Source: Niveibacterium sp. SC-1 (GTDB lineage: Bacteria > Pseudomonadota > Gammaproteobacteria > Burkholderiales > Rhodocyclaceae). Taken from it: 64,000 bases of DNA. A program made the translations under genes and the position numbers. Each line of letters opens with the position of its first letter. Position 1 is the first letter of the stretch. The stretch spans positions 682,001-746,000 of the forward strand of contig NZ_CP151275.1 of assembly GCF_038235435.1 (NCBI RefSeq). The letters are read 5' to 3'. Under the pieces are notes generated by a model that searched no databases, was not told where the DNA came from, and was given only the letters and a program-made list of their open reading frames with translations. Positions 56,901-64,000 of this stretch are shown one piece after another.

Positions 56901-58829
56901 CTAATCGCTATTCGCGCGACGCAGCCAGACCCGCATCTGAGAAGGGCCGCGGTTCTGCCACGCGAAGTAGGGAATCGCGAGCAGCGGCGTGCTGCGGGTG
57001 AGCGGCTTGCCCTGCGGCTGCGCCGGCCGATAGAGCGGCGCGTCGTGCCAGTCCTTGTCGCGCTGTTCCTCATGCGCCGTGCCGTGCAGGGCGACGATAC
57101 CGCCCAGAAGCTTCGGCTCGAAGCTATTGAGGATGCGCGCATCGGTGCCGATCGCCAGCGCAGCCAGATCGACGCCCGGATGGTCGACACTTTCCGCGCA
57201 ATAGAGCAGCGGGCCGCGTGAGAGCGCGAGGCGCGCGGTGTTCTCGTTGATGCGTGGATGGCTTTCCCAGACGCGCACCGGCATCGGCAGGGCGAGCTGC
57301 ACCCGGTCGCCACTGCGCCAGCGGCGCGCCAGCGGGAAATAGCTGCCGGCCACGGCCTGCTCGGGCAGGGCCTGGCCGTTGACGCTCACCGTCGCACCCG
57401 CGCTGCACCAGCCCGGAATGCGCAGCTGCAGCGTGAACTCACCTTCGGCATCGACTTCGATCTCGACCGCGCCATCCCAGGGATATTCGGTGCGCTGGAC
57501 CAGATGGACCTCACGCTCGCCCAGCGTGATACGGGCGTCGCTGTCGAGGTAGAGATGTACCCACAGGTCATTGCCCGAAGTGCCATACACGTAGCCCGGC
57601 AGTTCGCCCAGGGTGCGCGCCACGTTGGGCGGGCAGCAGGAGACCTCGTACCACTTCTGGCGATGGTGGTCGCCGTCGTTCGCGAGCGGATTGACGTAGA
57701 AGTACTCGTCCCCACCCAGGGACCAGCCCGGCAGCATGCCGTTGAAGAGCGTCCATTCCAGCAGGTCGGCGTAGCGGGCGCGGCCGGTGGCGGCAAGCAG
57801 GCGGTGGCTCCACATCATGCTGCCAATGGCCGCGCAGGTCTCGGTGTAGGCGCGCGCGTTAGGCAGCTCGAAGTCGGCACCGAAGGATTCGCCGTCATGG
57901 CGTGCCCCCAGGCCACCGCTGATGTACATACGGCGGGTGGTCATGTGGGTCCACAGTTGTTCGAGGTTATCGAGCAGCTCTTGCTCACCGCTCTCCAGGT
58001 AGAGGTCGGTGACGCCGCAGGCCATGTACATCGCGCGCACCGCATGGCCAGAGAGCGTCTTCATCCTGCGAAAGGGGACATCGTCCTGGAAGTACGCCAG
58101 GTCTCCCGCTCCCCAACGGCTGCCTTTCAAATAGCCGTGCCCGCGCGCCTCGATGTAGAAGCGGGCGAGTTCGAGGTACTTGCGTTCGCCGGTTTCGCGT
58201 GCGAGTTCGATCAGGGCCATCTCGATCTCTTCGTGGCCATCGACCGCATTGAGCTTGCCTTCGGACTCCGGGCCGAAGACGCCGATCAGGTGGTCGGCAA
58301 AACGGCAGGAAACCTTGAGCAGGCGGTCGTCGCCCACCGCGCGGTGGTGCGCCACCGCGGCCTGGAAAAGATGGCCCGCGCAATAGAGTTCATGCTCCTC
58401 GCGCAGGTTGCTCCAGCGCAGGTGGGCGCGCTCCAGCGCAAACCAGGTGTTGAGGTAGCCGTCCGGTTGCTGGGCGCGCTCGATCAGATCGATAGCCTCG
58501 TCCATCAGTGCTTCGAGCTGCTTGTTGCGGCCCTGGATCAGCGACCAGGCGGCGGCTTCCAGCCATTTGTAGACGTCGGAGTCATTGAAGAAGATGCCGG
58601 CGAAGGGCTTGTCGCAGGTGCCGATCACGCGACGGAAGTTGTTCAGCCGCCCGGTGCTCTCCAGCAGCGCGTACTGGGTCGGCAGCGAGGTCGCCAGGTT
58701 GCGGTCCATCCGCGGCGCCCAGAAGCTGCCCTGCAGCTTGACGGCGCCTACCGGAACCGGCTGCACCCGGACATGCGGGCTGCGCGTGAGATCGACGACT
58801 TGGGTACGGCTGATCGGAGCTTGAGTCAT
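56901..58829 (-). CDS. GH127 beta-L-arabinofuranosidase
   Basis: A 642-residue cytosolic glycoside hydrolase (former DUF1680). The acid/base Glu314 is in GESFG, and Glu330, Cys332 and the Cys398-Cys399 pair in SCCPPN make the zinc-thiolate catalytic centre, as in Bifidobacterium HypBA1. 'GGLGARHDGESFGADFELPN' is the strongest block. No signal peptide, so the substrate must be imported, probably by the ABC genes just upstream. The exact arabinoside substrate is not known. Confidence 0.95.
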   Translation of the reverse strand: MTQAPISRTQVVDLTRSPHVRVQPVPVGAVKLQGSFWAPRMDRNLATSLPTQYALLESTGRLNNFRRVIGTCDKPFAGIFFNDSDVYKWLEAAAWSLIQGRNKQLEALMDEAIDLIERAQQPDGYLNTWFALERAHLRWSNLREEHELYCAGHLFQAAVAHHRAVGDDRLLKVSCRFADHLIGVFGPESEGKLNAVDGHEEIEMALIELARETGERKYLELARFYIEARGHGYLKGSRWGAGDLAYFQDDVPFRRMKTLSGHAVRAMYMACGVTDLYLESGEQELLDNLEQLWTHMTTRRMYISGGLGARHDGESFGADFELPNARAYTETCAAIGSMMWSHRLLAATGRARYADLLEWTLFNGMLPGWSLGGDEYFYVNPLANDGDHHRQKWYEVSCCPPNVARTLGELPGYVYGTSGNDLWVHLYLDSDARITLGEREVHLVQRTEYPWDGAVEIEVDAEGEFTLQLRIPGWCSAGATVSVNGQALPEQAVAGSYFPLARRWRSGDRVQLALPMPVRVWESHPRINENTARLALSRGPLLYCAESVDHPGVDLAALAIGTDARILNSFEPKLLGGIVALHGTAHEEQRDKDWHDAPLYRPAQPQGKPLTRSTPLLAIPYFAWQNRGPSQMRVWLRRANSD

Positions 58830-58868
58830 GGAGGATTCCCTTTTTTGCGACGTTCCGTGTCGGGCGAT

Positions 58869-59804
58869 TCAGGCCTTGACCGCGCCGGCGATCAGACCGT
58901 TGATGTAGTAGCGCTGCAGGAGCAGGAAGAGGACCGCGCAGGGCAGGATGGAGATGGTGATGCCGGCCTGCATCAGGCCCCAGTTCACCGCGCCCAGCTG
59001 GCCGCTCTGCGCGTTGAGCAGCATCACCGGCAGGGTGAAATTCTTCGCATCGCCCATCAGGATCAGCGCGGCGAGCAGCTCGTTCCAGGAACCGAAGAAG
59101 GCGAAGAGTCCCGCGGTGACCAGCCCCGGTTTCACCAGCGGCAGCATCACCAGCAGCAACGAGCGCATCGGCGTGCAGCCGTCCAGCAGCGAGGCCTCCT
59201 CGACTTCACGCGGCACCGCGTCGAAGGCGTTGCGCAGCATGAAGACCGCGAAGGGCAGCTGGAAGGTGGTGTAGACCAGTGCCAGGCCGATCAGCGTGTC
59301 CTGCAGATGCAGGATGCGCAGCAGGATGAAGAGCGGAGTGAGGATGGACTGGAAGGGAATCATCAAGGTGGCGAGGATCACCACGAAGATGAGGTTGCGG
59401 CCGGGAAAGCGGAAGCGCGAGAAGCCATAGCCGCCCAGGGTCGCCAGGACCAGCGTCATCCCGACCGTGAGCAGGGTGACCGAGGCGCTGTTCCACAGGT
59501 AGCGCCAGATGCCGTGGCCGTATTGCGCGAGGTTCGCGTAGTTCTGCACCGAGAAGCGCGAGGGCCAGTACACCGGCGGTGAGGCCATGGCCTCAGTGGG
59601 CGTGTAGAAGGAGGTAAAGGCCGACCATCCGATCGGGAACAGGAAGATCAGGGTGAGCAGCACGCACGCGAGGTAGTAGAGCGTGCCACCCAGGGAGTCG
59701 CGGGCGCGCCGCGAGAGCGCGAAGCGCCCGCGGGCGGCGCTTGCCAGCGCTGCCGCGGTAGCTGCTGGCACGGACTCGGCGTAGGCCAGAGATTGCTTAG
59801 TCAT
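58869..59804 (-). CDS. Carbohydrate ABC transporter permease (MalG type)
   Basis: A 311-residue inner-membrane permease with about six spans and the EAA loop 'EEASLLDGCTPMRSLLLVML'. The N-terminal ~40 residues are a cytosolic lead. It overlaps the MalF-type gene by eight bases and is followed by GH127. Confidence 0.94.
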   Translation of the reverse strand: MTKQSLAYAESVPAATAAALASAARGRFALSRRARDSLGGTLYYLACVLLTLIFLFPIGWSAFTSFYTPTEAMASPPVYWPSRFSVQNYANLAQYGHGIWRYLWNSASVTLLTVGMTLVLATLGGYGFSRFRFPGRNLIFVVILATLMIPFQSILTPLFILLRILHLQDTLIGLALVYTTFQLPFAVFMLRNAFDAVPREVEEASLLDGCTPMRSLLLVMLPLVKPGLVTAGLFAFFGSWNELLAALILMGDAKNFTLPVMLLNAQSGQLGAVNWGLMQAGITISILPCAVLFLLLQRYYINGLIAGAVKA

Positions 59805-60702
59805 TGTCGTCCCTCAGCAGGTACATCTGGATCACCGAGAGCACCAGCAGGATCAGCAGCAGCACTACCGACATGGCTGCGCCGTAGCCCAGCTTGAAGT
59901 AGGTGAAGGAGGCGCGGTAGATCCAGTGCACCACGCTGATCGTGCTGTTCATCGGGCCCCCCTTGGTCAGCACGAAGAACTGCTCGAAGGCGAGGTAGGA
60001 GCCGATCACCGACATCGTGAGTGCCAGGGCGAAGGTGCGCCGCATCATCGGGATGGTGATGTAGCGCGTCTGCTGTATCCAGCGCGCGCCGTCCATGCGG
60101 GCGGCTTCGTACAGGTCCTGCGGAATCGCCTGCATGCCCACGAGCAGGATCACCATGGTGAAGCCTGCGGCCTTCCACAGCACCATCACCACGATGGAGG
60201 CGAGTGCCGAGTTCGTCTCGGCCAGCCACTGCACCGGCTCGTCGACGAGACCCAGGTCCATCAGCACGGCGGAGAAGATGCCTACCTGATCGTTGAACAT
60301 CCACCACCACAAGAGGCTCGCGGTCGCCATGCCGATGACGACCGGCAGGAAGAAGGCCGTGCGGAAAATGCCAACGAAGCGCACCGCACGATGCACCAGC
60401 AGCGCAAGCGCGAAGGCGAGCAGGAAGATTGCCGGCGTCACCACCAGGGTGTAGCGCGTGGTGAACCAGAGCGCGCCCCAGAAGGACTCGTCTTGCAGCA
60501 GGTCGAGGTAGTTCGCCAGCCCGGCAAAGCTCGGCTTGCCCAGCAGAGGCCAGTGATTGAAGGACATCCACAGTGTCATCGCCAGCGGCACCAGGAAGAA
60601 CACCGTGGTGAAAAGGACGCAGGGCAGGATGAAGGCATAGCCTGCGCGTTCGCGCCGGGAAAGCGGCGCGCGCGGAAGGCGGAGCGATGCGGCGATATTC
60701 AT
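59797..60702 (-). CDS. Carbohydrate ABC transporter permease (MalF type)
   Basis: A 301-residue permease starting MNIAASLRLPRAPLSRRERAG, with six spans and the EAA motif 'YEAARMDGARWIQQTRYITI'. The start at 60702 is chosen from a frame open to 60858. It pairs with the MalG-type permease and with the binding protein at 60762. Confidence 0.93.
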   Translation of the reverse strand: MNIAASLRLPRAPLSRRERAGYAFILPCVLFTTVFFLVPLAMTLWMSFNHWPLLGKPSFAGLANYLDLLQDESFWGALWFTTRYTLVVTPAIFLLAFALALLVHRAVRFVGIFRTAFFLPVVIGMATASLLWWWMFNDQVGIFSAVLMDLGLVDEPVQWLAETNSALASIVVMVLWKAAGFTMVILLVGMQAIPQDLYEAARMDGARWIQQTRYITIPMMRRTFALALTMSVIGSYLAFEQFFVLTKGGPMNSTISVVHWIYRASFTYFKLGYGAAMSVVLLLILLVLSVIQMYLLRDDND

Positions 60703-60761
60703 GGGGACTCCAGGCCTGTGGCGTTTCGTGTGGCGCGCCACAGGCGGTGGCGGCGGCTGGC

Positions 60762-62006
60762 TTACTGCGAGAGGACCTTGGTAAAGCGCGCCTTCGCGTC
60801 CTTGATCGCGGGGTCCACGCCCTTGCCGAAGATCGCTTCCTGCAGCATCGCGAGCCACGGACCGTTGGGGTCGTTGAAGAGCTGGTTGAAGTGCGTGGTG
60901 TAAGGCGTCTTGCCCTTGGCCATCGCGGTCGAGGCGATCACGAAGCGGTTGTCGAGCTTGCTGTACGCATTGTTCGCAAGATCTTCACGCACCGGGATGC
61001 TGCCGTTCTTGGCGAACTGCTCCACCTGCACTTCCTCGGACAGACACCAGGAGATGAACTCCCAGGCGTCTTTCTTGCGCTTGGAGCCGGCGGGGATCGC
61101 GATCGAGTCGCCGCCCGCGAAGCTCGACCACTGGCCCGCCTTGCTGCCGGGCAGGTAGGTCAGGCCGAAGTCGATCTCCGGATGGTCCTTCTTGAGCAGG
61201 CCGATCGAGAAGGCGCCCGAGCCCACCATGCCGACCTTGCCGGTGAGGAAGGTGTTGATGAAGTTGGCACCGTTGTCCGTCTTGGCGGCGGAGGGCATGT
61301 AGCCGGCCTCCCACATCCGCCGATAGGTGGCGAGCACGTTCTTGAGTGCCGGGTTGTCCAGCGTTTCCTTCTTGCCGTCCGGGCTCAGGACGTCGCCACC
61401 CGCGGCCCAGACGTAAGGCGTGAGCGTGAAGATATTGCAACCGCCGCAGGCACCGGAGAAGGAGAAGCCCTTCACGCCCTTGCCTAGTGCGCTGATCTTC
61501 TTGGCCGCAGCCTCGATTTCCGCGAGGGTCTGCGGCGGTTTCTCGGGATCGAGGCCTGCCTGCTTGAAGAGCTTCTTGTTGTAGAGCAGCACCGAACCTT
61601 CGGCGCTGAACGGGACGGCGTACTGCTTGCCGCCGGACTCCGCCAGGCGCAGGTGAGAGGCCGAGAGGCTCTTGTAGTAAGGCAGGGCCTTGGCTTCGGA
61701 TCCGATCTCGGTGAGCTGGCCGGCTTCCGCGAAGGCCGGCACGAAGATCAGGTCGATCGCCACCACGTCAGGCGGCGAGCCACCGGCGATCGAGGTACCC
61801 AGCTTGGTGACGAAGTCGTCGCCGGGGATGATGGTGAGCGAAACCTTGTTCGGATGCCCGGCATTCCAGGCTTTGACCAGCGGCTCGACAAAGCCTGCGT
61901 CGGCGGCGCGCGCCCAGAAAGAAATATCGTCGGCCAGGGCAGCGTGGCTGGCGAATGCCAGGCCGAGTCCGCACAGGGTCTTGCGCAACCAGTTCGGGTG
62001 CTTCAT
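60762..62006 (-). CDS. Sugar ABC transporter substrate-binding protein
   Basis: A 414-residue periplasmic binding protein of the family-1 type (CUT1). Signal peptide MKHPNWLRKTLCGLGLAFAS, cleavage near ALA-D; then 'ISFWARAADAGFVEPLVKAW' and 'GKVGMVGSGAF' blocks. First gene of the operon, 59 bases before the MalF-type gene. The ligand is probably an arabinose-containing sugar, by linkage to GH127. No ATPase gene is in the window; a shared MsmX/UgpC-type ATPase is likely elsewhere. Confidence 0.93.
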   Translation of the reverse strand: MKHPNWLRKTLCGLGLAFASHAALADDISFWARAADAGFVEPLVKAWNAGHPNKVSLTIIPGDDFVTKLGTSIAGGSPPDVVAIDLIFVPAFAEAGQLTEIGSEAKALPYYKSLSASHLRLAESGGKQYAVPFSAEGSVLLYNKKLFKQAGLDPEKPPQTLAEIEAAAKKISALGKGVKGFSFSGACGGCNIFTLTPYVWAAGGDVLSPDGKKETLDNPALKNVLATYRRMWEAGYMPSAAKTDNGANFINTFLTGKVGMVGSGAFSIGLLKKDHPEIDFGLTYLPGSKAGQWSSFAGGDSIAIPAGSKRKKDAWEFISWCLSEEVQVEQFAKNGSIPVREDLANNAYSKLDNRFVIASTAMAKGKTPYTTHFNQLFNDPNGPWLAMLQEAIFGKGVDPAIKDAKARFTKVLSQ

Positions 62007-62166
62007 GCGATGTCTCCTCTTTCTCGTGGGCGGCGTTCGATGTCGCCTGCCGTTTCTGGTGTATGCGGCACCGCGATGACGCAGTGCGACAAGGGCGCCT
62101 ATTCCGACATCGCGCGTCGAGCGGGACGGACTCGCGGTCGGCGTATTCAGTCAAGGCGGGCGAACA

Positions 62167-62180
62167 TTGACATGCGTCAA
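62167..62180. promoter_or_regulatory. Possible operator palindrome in the divergent sugar-locus region
   Basis: TTGAC-ATGC-GTCAA is a 14-bp inverted repeat between the ABC operon and the AraC regulator gene, which are divergent. It could bind the regulator or another factor, but short palindromes arise by chance. ATTCCGAC also occurs twice (about 62101 and 62221) in this region. Confidence 0.25.
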
Positions 62181-62269
62181 CCGCCTGCGGAAGATGAAGG
62201 AAACCGACAAGAGCGGGACAATTCCGACTTTCATGAAGCGGTCTGGACGGAGCGCGTGGAGAGATGGAC

Positions 62270-63100
62270 ATGGCGGCTGAAGAGGGGCTGAGGCTGCCGA
62301 TTGCGCACACCATCGAGGCGGCTAACGGGGGGCTCTTCATCTCGCGCGGCGTCGGTACGCATCCGCGCCGGGTGATCGATTCCTTTGAACTGATCTTCGT
62401 GCGCGAGGGTGTGCTCAGCCTCCACGAAGAGGGGCGCGAATTCGAAGTCGCGCAGGACGAGGCGCTGATTCTCTGGCCCGGCCGCGAGCATGGCGGCACC
62501 CTGCCTTATCCGCCCGACCTGCAGTTCTACTGGGTGCACTTCCGCCTGCCGGGCGGCCGGCGCAAACCGGGTGACACGCTGCTTGTGCCTCAGCACACCC
62601 GTATCGCCCGGCCCGAGCAGATGAGCGGCCTCTTCCGCCGCCTGCTCAACGAGCAGGAGCACTACGGCGTGCAGGCGATTCCGGCCGGCCTGATGATCGC
62701 GCTCCTGCTGTGGGAGGTGACGATCTCGCACGAGGTCGGGCCGCAACTCGAAGGCAGCGCGCCTATCCTCGCCTCGCGTGCCGATACGCTGATCCGCACA
62801 CACTTCCACGAGCCGATCAGTGCCTCCAGCGTGGCGACCCAGCTACGCTGCAATCCCGACTATCTGGGCCGCGTGTTCCGTCGCATCTACCGCTGCACGC
62901 TGACCGAGGCGATCCATGCGCGGCGCCTGCGCCACGCCAAACTGCTGCTGGCCGAGGGGCGGCTGGGCGTGGACCAGGTGGCGCGTCAGTGCGGTTTCGA
63001 CGATGCCAGCTACTTCCGCCGCGTCTTCAAGCGTGCCGAGGGAATGACCCCGCAAGCCTATCGTCGCCTGCATGTGCGGGTACATGTGAATACCAGCTGA
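62270..63100 (+). CDS. AraC-family regulator of the sugar locus
   Basis: A 276-residue regulator (278 if the ATG at 62264 is used). TGGAGAG ends at 62263 and leaves six bases before the second ATG at 62270, which therefore is preferred. The N-terminal cupin-like sensor domain has 'LILWPGREHGG'. The C-terminal AraC HTH pair has 'ISASSVATQLRCNPDYLGRVF' in part and 'GVDQVARQCGFDDASYFRRV' then 'MTPQAYRRL'. Divergent from the ABC/GH127 operon, its likely target. Confidence 0.9.
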   Translation: MAAEEGLRLPIAHTIEAANGGLFISRGVGTHPRRVIDSFELIFVREGVLSLHEEGREFEVAQDEALILWPGREHGGTLPYPPDLQFYWVHFRLPGGRRKPGDTLLVPQHTRIARPEQMSGLFRRLLNEQEHYGVQAIPAGLMIALLLWEVTISHEVGPQLEGSAPILASRADTLIRTHFHEPISASSVATQLRCNPDYLGRVFRRIYRCTLTEAIHARRLRHAKLLLAEGRLGVDQVARQCGFDDASYFRRVFKRAEGMTPQAYRRLHVRVHVNTS

Positions 63101-63122
63101 AGCGCGCATGCGGCGCGGGGCT

Positions 63123-64000
63123 TCAGCCAGCCCGGCTGCGTGGGCGGACCGGTGGCGGTGCGAGCGCAGCGGTGAGGAAGTCGCGGAATTCACGCAGGCC
63201 CGCGGGCGGATGGCGCGTGTGCGGATGCAACAGGTAGAAGGGCCGGCTGCAGCCGGACCAGTCCTGCAGCACCTCGACCAGCCGACCCGCAGCCAGATCC
63301 TCGGCGACGATGAAGTGGTAGATCTGGGTGAGACCCGCACCGGCCCGCGCCAACCCCACGCAGCCCAGCACGTCCTCGCTCACCTGCAGGGGCGCATGCG
63401 GCGCGACCTCGCGGATGCGGCCCGCCTCGCGGAAGAGCCAAGGCAGGGGGCGACCGCTGCTGGGCATGAGGAAGGGCAGGCAGTCGTGGCCGGGCAGGTC
63501 CTCGGGTGTCTCCGGCGTGCCGCGGCGGGCGAGATAGTCGGGCGAGGCGAACACGCCCAGACTGCAGTCCTCCAGGCGACGCGCCACCAGCCGGGAATCC
63601 GCTGGCTCGCCCATGCGGATCGCCACGTCAAAGCCTTCCTCCACGAAGTCGATGTTGCGGTTGCCTACATGCAACTCCAGGCGCAAGTCCGGATAGCGCG
63701 CGGTGAAGGCAGGAATCAGCGGCAGGACCCGGTGGTGCGCATAGGTGGTGGGTAAGGACACCCGCAGCAGGCCGCGCGCCACACCGCGCTGGCCGGAGAG
63801 CTCGCGCTCCACGTCGGCGATGCGACCGAGGGCCTCGCGGCAGTGCTCGGCATACAGGCGCCCCTGCTCGGTCAGCTTGACCTGGCGGGTGCTGCGCGCG
63901 AAGAGCCGCACGCCCAGGCGCGCTTCCAGGCGCGCCACCGAACGGCTCACCGAGGCCGGCGTGAGGCCGAGCTGGCGTGCCGCATCGCTGAAGCTGCCGG
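63123..64000 (-). CDS. LysR-family regulator (5' end beyond the window)
   Basis: A truncated regulator of at least 292 residues read to the window edge. The first visible residues are GSFSDAARQLGLTPASVSRS, part of the LysR winged HTH, then 'RSVARLEARLGVRLFARSTR'. The C-terminal substrate-binding domain follows. The internal ATG at 63950 is not the start. It is convergent with the AraC gene. Target genes lie outside the window. Confidence 0.92.
   Translation of the reverse strand, partial: GSFSDAARQLGLTPASVSRSVARLEARLGVRLFARSTRQVKLTEQGRLYAEHCREALGRIADVERELSGQRGVARGLLRVSLPTTYAHHRVLPLIPAFTARYPDLRLELHVGNRNIDFVEEGFDVAIRMGEPADSRLVARRLEDCSLGVFASPDYLARRGTPETPEDLPGHDCLPFLMPSSGRPLPWLFREAGRIREVAPHAPLQVSEDVLGCVGLARAGAGLTQIYHFIVAEDLAAGRLVEVLQDWSGCSRPFYLLHPHTRHPPAGLREFRDFLTAALAPPPVRPRSRAG

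Noticed and set aside
57258..59582. 774-codon open frame on the plus strand
   Set aside because: Antisense to GH127 and the MalG-type permease, which have conserved motifs.

Overview
The window is GC-rich, densely coded bacterial chromosome that looks betaproteobacterial. The gene order lolB - ispE - tRNA-Gln - prs - rplY(ctc) - pth - ychF, the PEP-CTERM proteins and the urease operon style suggest a Rhodocyclales-type (Azoarcus/Thauera-like) organism. The class assignment is fairly safe; the order is inference. No rRNA, CRISPR array, phage or intact insertion sequence was seen.

Layout. 1-10.9 kb is core housekeeping: the end of rsmD, coaD, a YfhL-type ferredoxin, a dynamin-like GTPase, mutM, a TPR protein, lolB, ispE, tRNA-Gln, prs, rplY, pth and ychF. 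11-28.4 kb is accessory: membrane proteins, a VOC protein with an AraC regulator, trans-aconitate methyltransferase, two close BMP-family nucleoside-binding-type lipoprotein/ABC receptors around a Rieske oxygenase, small stress-type proteins, a phospholipase D/VTT protein with an EEP phosphatase, a lipocalin, a YihY protein, and a minus-strand DUF883/hemerythrin group.

28.7-39.8 kb is the most notable region: eleven genes packed on the plus strand that build a complete non-flagellar-looking chemosensory pathway. They are a soluble receptor with two signalling tips, a triple-CheW scaffold, CheB, a HEAT-repeat protein, CheR, CheY, CheA, a STAS protein, a second CheY, a CheC-type phosphatase and a cytosolic NarL-type histidine kinase. 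A membrane GGDEF/PAS protein faces it.

41.8-52.4 kb carries gluQRS, a GyrI-like protein, a DUF922 protein and a minus-strand urease operon (ureD-A-B-C, two GNAT acetyltransferases, ureE, OsmC, ureF, ureG, hupE/ureJ), with a 121-bp long palindrome inside the operon, then queF. 52.5-56.8 kb has a Tsx-like porin, two PEP-CTERM proteins each preceded by a sigma-54-type -24/-12 promoter, and guanine deaminase. 56.9-64 kb is a sugar locus: a GH127 beta-L-arabinofuranosidase with an ABC importer lacking its ATPase, a divergent AraC regulator and a LysR regulator cut by the window end.

How it fits together: purine-related uptake and breakdown (BMP receptors, Tsx-like porin, guanine deaminase) and urease could form a nitrogen-scavenging theme. 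This is an inference from content, not from linkage.
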